Below are positions 1 to 8,323 of a stretch of 50,166 nt of DNA, one piece after another. The translations under genes were made by a program, and so were the position numbers. A model generated the notes under the pieces. The model searched no databases and was not told the DNA's origin. It worked only from the letters and a program-made list of their open reading frames with translations. Numbering within the stretch: the first letter of the stretch is position 1; the number at the start of each line of letters is the position of its first letter. Source of the DNA: Bacteroidota bacterium (GTDB lineage Bacteria; Bacteroidota; Bacteroidia; Bacteroidales; VadinHA17); the NCBI GenBank assembly GCA_030618105.1, contig JAUXED010000006.1:1-50166 (forward strand), in the 5' to 3' direction.

Positions 1-93
1 GAGCGAGTAACAACCGAACTGCCGATAGGCAGTGAGCTCGCGAATACCTTTGAAAATAAATTTGTTTATGAGCAAATACCACAGAACTTGTAA
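1..93 (+). CDS. possible 3' end of a truncated upstream gene
   Basis: Frame 1 is open from the window edge to a TAA at 91-93, giving 30 residues that end in QIPQNL. The composition is protein-like, but 30 open codons in AT-rich DNA can arise by chance. The same stretch (12-63) also resembles the hairpin repeat element found before two other genes, so it may not be coding at all. No family is recognisable from so short a tail. Confidence 0.28.
   Translation, partial: ERVTTELPIGSELANTFENKFVYEQIPQNL
12..63 (+). repeat. possible diverged third copy of the hairpin leader element
   Basis: This segment shares AACCGAAC, CGAT, TGAGCT and TTGAAAATAAATTT with the two strong copies at 14700-14760 and 36099-36157. 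The 11-base spacing between GAGCT and TTGAAAATAAATTT is the same. The stem differs: ACTGCC/GGCAGT here, ACCCCGAT/ATCGGGGT there, so both arms have changed while pairing is kept. It ends about 80 bases before the downstream peptidase gene. A competing reading is the tail of a coding sequence. Confidence 0.4.
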
Positions 94-144
94 AAAGGTA
101 GAAAATATAAGTAACCTTGTCACTAACATAAAAGATTTAAACGT

Positions 145-1380
145 ATGAAAAAAACTATTTTATCACTCTTCTTAGTAGTAATTGTTATAGGACAGGGTAT
201 TACCCAATCCTTTGATAAGATAAAATTTAAAGAGTATAAACCAGGCTTTTATCAAAATTTTATTATGAAAGATATCGATTCAGTGGAAAAGAAGCAAAAA
301 GATACAAAAGTGGATAAACGCCTGCTAATGGATCAGTCGGGAATGGACTTGCCTAATGATCCTGAATTGTACAATTCTTACTGGCACAATCCGGTTATAT
401 CACAGGGAAATACAGGAACCTGCTGGTGCTTTTCAACCATTTCTATGTATGAGTCAGAGGTAAAAAGGTTATGCCGGAAAGAAGTTAAGTTATCTGAGAT
501 GTTTACAGTGTATTGGGAATATGTTGAAAAAGCCAGACGTTATATAAGGAAAAGAGGAGAATCCTTGTTTTCCCAAGGTTCGGAGGCAAATGCAGTTACT
601 CGAATATTCAGGAAATATGGTGCTGTACCGTGGCAAGAATATACAGGTTTGAAAGATGGACGTAAATATTTTAGTCATGCTAAAATGTACAAAGAAATGT
701 ATAACTTTCTGAAGGGATTGAAAAACTCAAATGACTGGAATGAGGAAGAAGCCCTTGAAACTATTAAATCTATCATGAATTTTTATATGGGTGTTCCCCC
801 TGAAAAATTTGAATATGAAGGAAAAACAATAACACCCAGGGAATACCTGAGCAAGGTGATTATGATTAACCCTGATGATTATGTCGAAATATTATCCTAT
901 ATCCAACAACCCTATTGGAAACAGGTTGAATATGAGGTTCCGGATAACTGGTGGCACAGTTCTGAGTATTATAATGTACCGCTTAACATATTTATGGAAA
1001 TCCTTAAAGAAGGAATAAGAAAGAAATATACAGTGAGTATTGGGGGTGATGTTTCTGAAGCAGGTTTCAGCCGGGAAACCAATGTAGCTCTAGTTCCTGA
1101 TTTTGATATCCCTTCAGATAATATTAATGAAAATGCCAGACAGTTCCGTTTTTCAAATAAAACAACAACCGATGATCATGGTATGCATCTGGTAGGGTTT
1201 TATAAGAAAAATGGTACTGATTGGTACCTGGTAAAAGATTCTAGCTCCGGATCCAGGAATGTGGGTAAAGATGATGAACGTTTCGGATATTATTTCTTTA
1301 GTGAAGATTATGTTAAGTTAAAAATGATGAATTTTACTATTCATAAAGATGCCATAAAAAATATTTTGGATAATTTCTAG
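145..1380 (+). CDS. secreted C1-family (papain/bleomycin hydrolase-like) cysteine peptidase
   Basis: The 411-residue product starts with a signal peptide (MKKTILSLFLVVIVIGQGIT, cleavage near QS) and so is exported. Around residue 92 it has GNTGTCWCFSTISMYESE, the Q...CWxF pattern carrying the catalytic cysteine of C1 peptidases. Near residue 345 DDHGMHLVGF gives the catalytic histidine, followed by a WYLVKDSSSG segment where the family usually has the Asn/Asp. This layout matches the C1B/bleomycin hydrolase-like branch (papain fold with inserts). The large insert between the Cys and His blocks (about 110-340) is rich in Tyr, Trp and Glu. It stands alone with a terminator behind it. A role in peptide degradation outside the cytoplasm is inferred; the substrate is unknown. 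Confidence 0.82.
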   Translation: MKKTILSLFLVVIVIGQGITQSFDKIKFKEYKPGFYQNFIMKDIDSVEKKQKDTKVDKRLLMDQSGMDLPNDPELYNSYWHNPVISQGNTGTCWCFSTISMYESEVKRLCRKEVKLSEMFTVYWEYVEKARRYIRKRGESLFSQGSEANAVTRIFRKYGAVPWQEYTGLKDGRKYFSHAKMYKEMYNFLKGLKNSNDWNEEEALETIKSIMNFYMGVPPEKFEYEGKTITPREYLSKVIMINPDDYVEILSYIQQPYWKQVEYEVPDNWWHSSEYYNVPLNIFMEILKEGIRKKYTVSIGGDVSEAGFSRETNVALVPDFDIPSDNINENARQFRFSNKTTTDDHGMHLVGFYKKNGTDWYLVKDSSSGSRNVGKDDERFGYYFFSEDYVKLKMMNFTIHKDAIKNILDNF

Positions 1381-1410
1381 TAATAAAAACTCAAAATTTG
1401 AAAAACATAA

Positions 1411-1440
1411 AAGTCCCTTTTGAACGGGGCTTTTTTGTTT
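1411..1440 (+). terminator. rho-independent terminator after the C1 peptidase
   Basis: AGTCCC and GGGGCT can pair (one G-T wobble) around a short loop and are followed by TTTTTTGTTT. It lies 31 bases after the stop codon and before the guaA promoter. Confidence 0.75.
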
Positions 1441-1479
1441 TGCAGTAATTAAGAGAATCTATTCTCGGAAATAAAGTCT

Positions 1480-1487
1480 TATCTTTG
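1480..1487 (+). promoter_or_regulatory. Bacteroidota -7 element for guaA
   Basis: TATCTTTG matches the TAnnTTTG -7 consensus of Bacteroidota and lies 37 bases before the guaA GTG. No convincing TTTG -33 box is visible at the expected distance. Confidence 0.5.
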
Positions 1488-1524
1488 ATAAAGTTTTTTT
1501 TACCAGGTTGATAATTTTATAGAA

Positions 1525-3054
1525 GTGCAGGAAAAAATAATCATACTTGATTTTGGATCACAATATACACAGCTGATTGCCAGACGCATCAGAGAGTTAA
1601 ATGTCTATTGCGAAATTCGGCCCTTTAGCAGGAACCATGGAATAGATGATTCGGTGAAAGGGGTTATATTATCCGGTAGTCCTTCATCTGTACGGGATAA
1701 AAATGCTCCGGAACCGGACCTTTCCGGAATAAAAGGAGAGAGACCACTCCTTGGGGTTTGCTATGGAGCGCAATATCTGGTACATCACTATGGAGGTGAA
1801 GTTTTACCTTCTGAAACCAGGGAATACGGAAGAGCTAACCTGAAATTTGTAAAACATAACAGCGATCTTTTTAGTGGTGTTACACCAAATACACAGGTGT
1901 GGATGTCGCATGGGGATACAATAACCAGGTTGCCCCGGGATTATGAGGTGATAGGTAGCACTGATGATGTGAAAGTGGGGGCGTTTAAAATCAGAAATGA
2001 GACTTCCTATGGAATTCAGTTTCATCCGGAAGTATATCATACTACTGACGGGAAAAAGATTTTGAAAAACTTTGTTTTGAATATTTGTGGATGCCGCCAG
2101 GATTGGACACCTGCCTCCTTTGTTGAAACAACTGTTGCAAATTTGAAAAAGAAACTTGGAAGAGATAAAGTGATTCTTGGACTTTCAGGAGGCGTGGATT
2201 CTTCAGTTGCCGCTATCCTCTTAAACAGAGCTATTGGTGATAAACTTACTTGTGTTTTCGTAGACAATGGAATGTTGAGGAAAAATGAATTTAACCAGGT
2301 CCTCGGGTTGTATAAAAACATGGGATTGAATGTGTTAGGAATAGATGCCTCGGACAGGTTCATTGAAAAACTATCAGGAATATATGAACCTGAACAAAAA
2401 CGGAAAATAATAGGAAAAATTTTTATCGAGGTTTTCGAAGAAGAAGCAGTCAAAGTTAAGGATGTAAAATGGCTGGCACAGGGAACGATTTATCCGGATG
2501 TTATTGAATCAATATCGGTTAATGGTCCCTCAGCAACTATTAAATCACATCATAATGTTGGTGGGTTACCTGAAACAATGAATTTGAAAGTAGTAGAACC
2601 CCTGATGCTTTTATTTAAAGATGAGGTGAGAAGAGTGGGAAAGACACTAAATATAAGTCAGGTGATTTTAAAAAGACATCCCTTTCCGGGACCCGGATTA
2701 GCCATTAGGATACTGGGAGATATTACCCTGGAAAAAATCAAAATGTTACAGGAAGCAGATGATATTTATATTCAGGCTCTGAAGAAAGAGAATTTATACG
2801 ATGAAGTATGGCAGTCGGCTGTTATACTTCTTCCGGTTCAATCGGTTGGAGTTATGGGTGATGAGAGAACATATGAAAATACGGTCGTATTGAGAGCAGT
2901 GACTTCAACAGATGGGATGACAGCTGATTGGGCTCATTTACCATATGATTTTTTAAGTAGAGTTTCAAATACAATAATAAATAAGATAAAAGGAATAAAC
3001 AGGGTTGTATACGATGTGAGTTCTAAACCTCCGGCTACAATTGAGTGGGAGTAG
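1525..3054 (+). CDS. guaA: GMP synthase (glutamine-hydrolysing)
   Basis: GuaA makes GMP from XMP, glutamine and ATP in the cytoplasm, the last step of guanine nucleotide synthesis. The 509 residues are full length for the family. The class I amidotransferase half has the nucleophile in GVCYGAQ (Cys about 79) and the His/Glu pair in IQFHPEV (about 169). The ATP pyrophosphatase half has the P-loop [11 protein letters not shown] (about 220), and the C-terminus ends in the family's KPPATIEWE. The start is GTG: the N-terminus ([20 protein letters not shown]) begins where GuaA proteins begin, and no upstream ATG is in frame. The gene is preceded by a terminator and its own -7 element, so it is likely transcribed independently. 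Its TAG stop is the first unit of a short tandem repeat. Confidence 0.97.
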   Translation: MQEKIIILDFGSQYTQLIARRIRELNVYCEIRPFSRNHGIDDSVKGVILSGSPSSVRDKNAPEPDLSGIKGERPLLGVCYGAQYLVHHYGGEVLPSETREYGRANLKFVKHNSDLFSGVTPNTQVWMSHGDTITRLPRDYEVIGSTDDVKVGAFKIRNETSYGIQFHPEVYHTTDGKKILKNFVLNICGCRQDWTPASFVETTVANLKKKLGRDKVILGLSGGVDSSVAAILLNRAIGDKLTCVFVDNGMLRKNEFNQVLGLYKNMGLNVLGIDASDRFIEKLSGIYEPEQKRKIIGKIFIEVFEEEAVKVKDVKWLAQGTIYPDVIESISVNGPSATIKSHHNVGGLPETMNLKVVEPLMLLFKDEVRRVGKTLNISQVILKRHPFPGPGLAIRILGDITLEKIKMLQEADDIYIQALKKENLYDEVWQSAVILLPVQSVGVMGDERTYENTVVLRAVTSTDGMTADWAHLPYDFLSRVSNTIINKIKGINRVVYDVSSKPPATIEWE

Positions 3055-3074
3055 GAATTAGGAATTAGGAATTA
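3052..3074 (+). repeat. 7-bp tandem repeat overlapping the guaA stop codon
   Basis: Three units of TAGGAAT begin with the TAG stop codon of guaA and continue as TAGGAATTA, followed by looser AAATTAGAAATT copies to about 3087. Similar tracts with other unit sequences sit at the ends of several other genes in the window. Confidence 0.8.
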
Positions 3075-3140
3075 AAAATTAGAAATTATTCGGCAAAACT
3101 AAATGCTGATAAATTGAAATAGCATTAAAAACTTATAATT

Positions 3141-4763
3141 ATGAGGAGAAATAATTTGACTTTTCTGTTCGTGGTATTAATGTTAACAATAAGCCTGATT
3201 GTTCCGGTTAATGGGCAGTTTACTGATGCATCATTGAAGATGGGTAAAGTAATAAGTTTGATTGAAGCCTATTATGTGGAAGAGGTAAATCAGGAAAAAA
3301 TGGTTGAGCAAGCCATTATTAATGTTCTTAAAGAGCTTGATCCTCATTCAACGTATATTTCTGAAAAGGAAGTAAAGGATATGAATGAACCCCTTATTGG
3401 GAACTACGAAGGAATAGGGATTCAATTCAATGTACTATATGATACTATTCTTGTGATCTCACCAATTCCAGGTGGCCCATCAGAAAAAGTTGGAATACGG
3501 GCCGGGGACAGAATTGTGAAAATTGATGGTGAAAATGTTGCAGGTATAGGCATAACCACTACAAAAGTAAAAGACAAGTTGCTTGGGAAAAAGGGTACTA
3601 AAGTAAATGTCGGTGTAAAAAGAAAAGGAGTTGTAAAATTAATTGAATTTACAATAACACGTGATAAGATACCAATTCACAGTCTTGATGCTGCTTACAT
3701 GGCTGATGATGAAGTTGGATATATAAAGTTAAACAGATTTTCCTTTACAACTATGAAAGAATTCCATAAAGCAGTGGATTCTTTGTTAGATTTAAATATG
3801 AAAAAACTCATCCTTGATCTTCGTGGAAATGGTGGAGGATACCTTGAGACGTCAGTTAGATTGGTTGATGAGTTTCTTCCGGAAGGGAAGATGATTGTAA
3901 ATATGGAAGGCAACCATGTACCTGAAAAATCATTTCTTAGTCATTCGGGAGGCAGATTGCTTGATAATCAGGTTGTTGTAATTATTGATGAAGGATCTGC
4001 TTCTGCCAGTGAAATTGTTGCCGGGGCTTTACAGGATTGGGACAGAGGGGTTGTTATAGGGCGAAGATCATTTGGAAAGGGACTGGTGCAGAGGCCCTTT
4101 AACTTACCTGATGGGTCAATAGTCAGACTTACCATTGCCAAGTACTATACTCCTTCAGGAAGGTTGATACAAAAGCCTTATAATGATGGCTTTGAAGAAT
4201 ATGCAAAAGATCTGGTTACAAGATATAGTAAAGGGGAGTTTGTTTATGCTGACAGTATTCACTTCCCTGACTCTCTTAAATACACTACATTACTTAATAA
4301 ACGGGTTGTATACGGTGGAGGCGGTATCATGCCTGATATTTTTGTTCCGCTTGATACAACAGGAAATACTGGCTACTATAGCGATTTATTGAGAAAAGGT
4401 GTAATAACAAATTTTATACTTGATTATGTTGATCGAAACAGGGATGAAATTATTCACAGGTACAGTTCTTTTAGCGAATTCAGAGATCAATTTAAGATTG
4501 ACGACCTTATGCTCAAAGATCTGTTAGTTGCTGCTGAAGATGAAAAAATTGAAAAAAACGAACTGGAGTTTGAACAGTCAAAAGAACAAATCAAGGTGAT
4601 ACTGAAAGCACTGATCGCGAGAGATATCTGGGATATGAGCGAGTATTATGAAATTGTTAATGAAAAGAACAAAGCATTTAATAAAGCGATAAGTATCCTT
4701 AAAAATGAAGAAACTTTCTTTTCCACAATAGATCCCGGGTTAATTTTAAAAGATCTTCACTAA
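3141..4763 (+). CDS. S41-family C-terminal processing peptidase
   Basis: This exported serine protease has a signal peptide (ending near VNGQ), an N-terminal helical region, a PDZ domain (about 85-170; EGIGIQF, AGDRIVKIDG) and the S41 catalytic domain. The active-site blocks are SASASEIVAG (Ser at about 288-290) and SFGKGLVQ (Lys at 313), the Ser-Lys dyad of Ctp/Prc proteases. ILDLRGNGGG at about 227 is another family hallmark. At 540 residues it is typical for Bacteroidota. Such enzymes trim exported proteins in the periplasm; the targets here are unknown. It is the first gene of a tight run with pnuC 18 bases downstream, although no functional link to NAD uptake is obvious. Confidence 0.93.
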   Translation: MRRNNLTFLFVVLMLTISLIVPVNGQFTDASLKMGKVISLIEAYYVEEVNQEKMVEQAIINVLKELDPHSTYISEKEVKDMNEPLIGNYEGIGIQFNVLYDTILVISPIPGGPSEKVGIRAGDRIVKIDGENVAGIGITTTKVKDKLLGKKGTKVNVGVKRKGVVKLIEFTITRDKIPIHSLDAAYMADDEVGYIKLNRFSFTTMKEFHKAVDSLLDLNMKKLILDLRGNGGGYLETSVRLVDEFLPEGKMIVNMEGNHVPEKSFLSHSGGRLLDNQVVVIIDEGSASASEIVAGALQDWDRGVVIGRRSFGKGLVQRPFNLPDGSIVRLTIAKYYTPSGRLIQKPYNDGFEEYAKDLVTRYSKGEFVYADSIHFPDSLKYTTLLNKRVVYGGGGIMPDIFVPLDTTGNTGYYSDLLRKGVITNFILDYVDRNRDEIIHRYSSFSEFRDQFKIDDLMLKDLLVAAEDEKIEKNELEFEQSKEQIKVILKALIARDIWDMSEYYEIVNEKNKAFNKAISILKNEETFFSTIDPGLILKDLH

Positions 4764-4781
4764 AAAATTAATTGTACTTAT

Positions 4782-5423
4782 ATGATTCAGGTTTTCCTGA
4801 GCTGGACCGGTAATAATGCAGATTTACTTATTGAACTATTTGGTTTTTTAACTGCACTTATTTACCTCTACTTTTCAATAAAACAGAAAATCTGGCTTTG
4901 GCCATTTGGCATCTTAACCTCATCGTTATACATTTATATATTCTATATTTCAAGTCTGTATGCCGATATGGGTTTACAGATTTATTACGTGTTAATTAGT
5001 TTTTATGGCTGGTATCATTGGGTTCATGGGGTAAACCATAATAAGGATAGTAATCTTTCAGTTTCAACCCTTTCAGGTTCTTTAGCTCTTAAATTGTTAT
5101 TGATATTATTTGTTATTTACTGGATAATTGTATTTATTCTCTTGAAGGGTCCAACTTATCTTGGCATGCCTCCCTCTGATCTTCTTTACTGGGATGCTTT
5201 TACAACATCAGTAAGTATTATTGCTACATGGATGCTTGCCAGAAAAATAATTGAGCATTGGATTGCCTGGATAATTGTTGATTCTGTGTCATTTGGTTTG
5301 TATATTTATAAAGAATTGTACATTACTGTCGTTTTGTTTCTGATCTATACTATTCTTGCATTTGTTGGATTTTACAAATGGAAAAAAGATTTAATAAAAA
5401 CAAGCCAAAGTACAGAAAGATAG
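4782..5423 (+). CDS. pnuC: PnuC-family nicotinamide riboside transporter
   Basis: The 213-residue, strongly hydrophobic protein has about seven membrane segments. It carries PnuC hallmarks: a first segment followed by KQKIWLWPFGILTSSLYIYI, the aromatic block FYGWYHWVHG at about 87, and WMLARKIIEHWIAWIIVD near 146-163. PnuC proteins move nicotinamide riboside (or thiamine in PnuT forms) across the inner membrane by facilitated diffusion, and trapping is by phosphorylation. The next gene encodes a NadR-type ribosylnicotinamide kinase and overlaps it by 46 bases, so nicotinamide riboside is the most likely substrate. Confidence 0.9.
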   Translation: MIQVFLSWTGNNADLLIELFGFLTALIYLYFSIKQKIWLWPFGILTSSLYIYIFYISSLYADMGLQIYYVLISFYGWYHWVHGVNHNKDSNLSVSTLSGSLALKLLLILFVIYWIIVFILLKGPTYLGMPPSDLLYWDAFTTSVSIIATWMLARKIIEHWIAWIIVDSVSFGLYIYKELYITVVLFLIYTILAFVGFYKWKKDLIKTSQSTER

Positions 5424-5956
5424 TCCTGACCGGACCTGAATCAACTGGAAAGACATGGTTGGCGAAGCGATTAGCCATGCATTACCAGACTGACTGGATT
5501 TCGGAATATGCCAGGGAATATGTTGAGAATCTGAAAAGAAAATATAACTATTCTGATTTAGTTGTTATTGCGCAGTATCAGGTTAATGTTGTAAAAGATT
5601 ATAATGGGAAAGTTAACAGGTTTCTTTTTCTTGATACGGACCTTATTATTCTCAAAATCTGGTTTGATGTTGTTTATAACGATTGTCCTGCATGGCTGAC
5701 TGAAAGTATTCGTAATCGTAATATTGACCTTTACCTGCTTTGTGACACTGATATTATGTGGGAATATGATCCTGTGAGAGAAAATGCTAATCAGAACAGG
5801 GAAGTACTTATTAAAATGTATAAACAAGAAATTCAGGACTCCGGTGTTCCATTTGTTTTGATCAGAGGTAAGGAAAATACCAGGTTAGCGAATGCTGTTA
5901 ATGCGGTTGAAAAATGGGATAGAGGGGATAGAGGGAATATCCAATTAATATTTTAA
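5378..5956 (+). CDS. nadR: NadR-type nicotinamide riboside kinase (AAA family P-loop protein)
   Basis: This 192-residue protein matches the C-terminal kinase domain of NadR, which phosphorylates nicotinamide riboside to NMN. The P-loop is GPESTGKTW at about 19-27, followed by WISEYAREYVENL and a Walker-B-like FLFLDTDLI near 82-90. There is no N-terminal helix-turn-helix and no adenylyltransferase domain, so it is kinase-only and not a NadR repressor. The 46-base overlap with pnuC suggests translational coupling and supports an uptake-and-trap pair. The last codons (KWDRGDRGN) are encoded by a short ATAGAGGG tandem repeat, so the C-terminus may be a recent, dispensable extension. Confidence 0.88.
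   Translation: MEKRFNKNKPKYRKIVLTGPESTGKTWLAKRLAMHYQTDWISEYAREYVENLKRKYNYSDLVVIAQYQVNVVKDYNGKVNRFLFLDTDLIILKIWFDVVYNDCPAWLTESIRNRNIDLYLLCDTDIMWEYDPVRENANQNREVLIKMYKQEIQDSGVPFVLIRGKENTRLANAVNAVEKWDRGDRGNIQLIF
5913..5940 (+). repeat. ATAGAGGG tandem repeat inside the nadR 3' end
   Basis: GGGATAGAGGGGATAGAGGG gives about two and a half units of an 8-9 bp repeat and encodes DRGDRG. Nearly the same unit makes up the larger tract at the comB stop codon (18731-18785). Confidence 0.7.
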
Positions 5957-5962
5957 ATAGCA

Positions 5963-7099
5963 ATGGGAAAATATGGCAATGTCTATATTGCGAAAACAAT
6001 GCAGGGACTTGAAGGAGTACTTGCGAAAGAACTAAAAGAGCTGGGTGCATGCAGGATAAAACCGGGTAGAAGAATGGTTGAATTCTCCGGTGATATGAAT
6101 ATTGTCTATAAAGCTAACTATTGGCTTCGGACTGCCCTCCGGATTCTTGTACCTGTCCGGTCATTCAGGGCTATAAATGAACATCAACTTTATACTGAAA
6201 CGAAAGCTATTAATTGGGAAAAATATTTAAGTCTCCAACATACTTTCGCTGTTGATTCGGTAGTATTTTCAAAGTACTTCAATCATTCACATTATGTTGC
6301 TTTGAAGGTGAAGGATGCGATTGTGGATCAGTTTCGGGAGAAAAAGGGCCGGAGACCGTCAGTTGATAGCAAGGATCCTGATATAAAAATTAATATTTAT
6401 ATAAATATTGATAGATGCACAATTTCACTTGATAGTTCCGGTGAATCATTACATAAACGAGGTTATAGGGTTGAACAATACAAAGCACCACTGAACGAAG
6501 TTTTGGCTGCGGGGTTGATCATGTTATCCGGTTGGGATAAAAAAACAAATTTTCTTGATCCTATGTGTGGTTCCGGAACGTTTCTTATTGAAGCGGCTAT
6601 GATTTCAAGAAATATTCCTCCAGGGTATTACAGGCAAAAGTATAGTTTTATGAACTGGCTTGATTATGATCCTGAACTGTACAGGGATATTCAGGTAAGC
6701 CCCTATTCAAAGCAATATGAACCAAAAATACTGGGAAAAGATATTTCATTCCGTGCTATTGCAGCTGCAAGAGAAAACATCCAAAAAGCAGGTCTTATGT
6801 CATCTATATCTCCCGAGGTTTGTTCTTTTGAAACAACCAGCTCTCCATGGAGTTCAGGTTTTATTATAATGAATCCGCCATATGGTGAAAGGATCAAGAT
6901 TGCTGCAACAGGGAAGCTTTACAAAACAATTGGGGACCATCTTAAAAAAGAATTTCCTGGATATAAAGTATGGATATTCAGCTCGAATTTTGAAGCACTT
7001 AAGCAAATAGGTTTGCGTCCAACGGTTAAAAAAACACTTTTTAACGGACCTCTAGAATGTAAATTTATGGGGTTTGAAATGTACGAGGGATCAAAATGA
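5963..7099 (+). CDS. THUMP-domain class I rRNA/RNA guanine-N2 methyltransferase (RlmL/RlmK-N-terminal-like)
   Basis: The 378-residue protein has an N-terminal THUMP RNA-binding region (about 40-165) and a Rossmann methyltransferase domain of the UPF0020 family. SAM-binding motif I is FLDPMCGSGTFLIEA at about 196-210. The catalytic motif IV is MNPPYGERI at about 302-310, the NPPY form used for exocyclic amino methylation of guanine. By analogy with RlmL it most likely modifies 23S rRNA using SAM in the cytoplasm; the exact nucleotide cannot be read from the sequence. It lies 6 bases after nadR, so it is probably in the same transcript. It lacks the second (RlmK) half of the E. coli fusion. Confidence 0.9.
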   Translation: MGKYGNVYIAKTMQGLEGVLAKELKELGACRIKPGRRMVEFSGDMNIVYKANYWLRTALRILVPVRSFRAINEHQLYTETKAINWEKYLSLQHTFAVDSVVFSKYFNHSHYVALKVKDAIVDQFREKKGRRPSVDSKDPDIKINIYINIDRCTISLDSSGESLHKRGYRVEQYKAPLNEVLAAGLIMLSGWDKKTNFLDPMCGSGTFLIEAAMISRNIPPGYYRQKYSFMNWLDYDPELYRDIQVSPYSKQYEPKILGKDISFRAIAAARENIQKAGLMSSISPEVCSFETTSSPWSSGFIIMNPPYGERIKIAATGKLYKTIGDHLKKEFPGYKVWIFSSNFEALKQIGLRPTVKKTLFNGPLECKFMGFEMYEGSK

Positions 7100-7244
7100 G
7101 AAACAATTTTCTCAATTATTTGTTGGGAAACCAATTTTTGTTGTATATTTAATTTTAAATATTCTTATCTGTTTTTTTGAAATTTTCAGATAAGATGTTA
7201 TTTTTATTGTTTCTTTATTTTAGTTATATAAGTTCTATTTTTAT

Positions 7245-7252
7245 TATATTTG
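7245..7252 (+). promoter_or_regulatory. Bacteroidota -7 element before siaB
   Basis: TATATTTG fits TAnnTTTG and lies 54 bases before the siaB-like start. The 207 bases between 7100 and 7306 are AT-rich and contain no gene. Confidence 0.45.
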
Positions 7253-7306
7253 TCAATTAATGGTTTTGAATAACCTGGCAAAGGAGTACGAAAACTTTTA
7301 GCCTCA

Positions 7307-7858
7307 ATGAGTTTTAATTTTCAGGAATACTTTGATGAATTAAATGGCGGGAATGTACTGTTTTCCTATAAGGGAAGTATTACTACAGGCCTGATAAATA
7401 ATGTATTAGACACTGTTGAGGCTAAGCTTCAGGACTCTGATGAGCATTCAAAAATACGAAAGAAAGTTTATAATGTTCTGGTAGAGGGTTTGCAGAATTT
7501 ATATCATCACAATGATGATTTGCCAAATTCTTACAAAGAAAAATTTGAAGATGGTTTTGGCGTTTTAGTTATTAAGAAACTTGGTGATTGTTATAAAATT
7601 TCAACAGGAAATTTTATTTTCTCCGAGCATATTAAAGGATTAAAAAACAGGATTGATAAGATAAATTCATTGTCGAAAGAGGAGTTAAAAGAGGAATATA
7701 AGAATATACTTAATAACCAAAAAATGTCAGCAAAAGGAGGTGGAGGTCTTGGATTAGTTGATATTGCACGTAAAACAGGAAACAAACTCGATTATATGTT
7801 TCATAACTATAATGAGAAGTATTATTTTTTTAGTCTCGATATCTCTATTTCAAATTAA
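7307..7858 (+). CDS. siaB: SiaB-family protein kinase (GHKL/anti-sigma-type ATPase fold)
   Basis: The 183-residue protein resembles SiaB, the small kinase that phosphorylates SiaC on threonine. An N-box-like helix reads VEGLQNLYHHNDD (about 66-78), and a glycine-rich ATP-lid-like loop, SAKGGGGLGLVDIARKTG, lies at about 143-160. This is the arrangement of anti-sigma-factor kinases such as SpoIIAB. The next gene, 30 bases on, encodes the SiaC substrate, which strongly supports the call. In Pseudomonas, SiaB and the PP2C phosphatase SiaA set the phosphorylation state of SiaC, which controls the diguanylate cyclase SiaD. Neither SiaA nor SiaD is in this window, so the output here is unknown. Confidence 0.8.
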   Translation: MSFNFQEYFDELNGGNVLFSYKGSITTGLINNVLDTVEAKLQDSDEHSKIRKKVYNVLVEGLQNLYHHNDDLPNSYKEKFEDGFGVLVIKKLGDCYKISTGNFIFSEHIKGLKNRIDKINSLSKEELKEEYKNILNNQKMSAKGGGGLGLVDIARKTGNKLDYMFHNYNEKYYFFSLDISISN

Positions 7859-7888
7859 TTATTTTAGAAATTAATAAAGATTTATAAT

Positions 7889-8269
7889 ATGGAACCCATT
7901 TCATTTGAAGGAACCCCGAAAACACCCACAGTTAATTTTAATGCTGATAATGGAATTATTGAAATCAAAGGGAGATCTATTCCTGAAAATTCTATTGAAT
8001 TTTACAAACCGTTGGTTGATTGGCTTGAGAAGTATAAAGAAAATGCACAGCCAATGACTAAAGTAATTATTCAGCTTGAGTATTTTAACACCAGCTCATC
8101 AAAATGCATACTTGATGTTTTTAAGAAACTTGAGGCTATACATAAAGCGAAAAATCCGGTTGAAATTCATTGGTACTATGAAGAGGATGATGAAGATATG
8201 CTGGAAGCAGGGGAAGATTATGAATCGATTATCAGAGTGCCTTTTAAGATGGTCGAAATTGTTGAATAA
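7889..8269 (+). CDS. siaC: SiaC-family phosphoswitch protein (DUF1987)
   Basis: The 126-residue cytoplasmic protein matches the DUF1987/SiaC family: an N-terminal FEGTPKTPTVNF, a central amphipathic part and YFNTSSSKCILDVFKKL at about 65-81. Thr68 in that block occupies the same numbered position as the threonine phosphorylated in Pseudomonas SiaC. The protein has an unusually acidic EEDDEDMLEAGEDYES stretch near residues 98-113. It lies 30 bases after the SiaB-like kinase gene and is closed by a strong terminator, so the two form a compact operon. Its partner is not identifiable here; in Pseudomonas it is a GGDEF protein. Confidence 0.85.
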   Translation: MEPISFEGTPKTPTVNFNADNGIIEIKGRSIPENSIEFYKPLVDWLEKYKENAQPMTKVIIQLEYFNTSSSKCILDVFKKLEAIHKAKNPVEIHWYYEEDDEDMLEAGEDYESIIRVPFKMVEIVE

Positions 8270-8290
8270 TATTTTAATAATAATATTATA

Positions 8291-8321
8291 AAGGGAGGTT
8301 GACTGACCTCCCTTTTTTTTT
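8291..8321. terminator. terminator between siaC and the convergent ABC gene
   Basis: AAGGGAGGT and ACCTCCCTT form a perfect 9-bp stem with a 6-base loop, followed by a T-run on the plus strand. It sits between two convergent genes and mainly serves siaC; the minus-strand T-run is short. Confidence 0.88.
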
Positions 8322-8323
8322 CG

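Noticed and set aside
68-148. 26-codon ATG frame upstream of the C1 peptidase
   Set aside because: It has no ribosome binding site, overlaps both the frame 1 tail and the peptidase start, and its Lys/Asn-rich content looks like chance in AT-rich DNA.
2037-2453. 138-codon open frame on the minus strand inside guaA
   Set aside because: It is antisense to the conserved ATP pyrophosphatase domain of guaA and has no features of its own.
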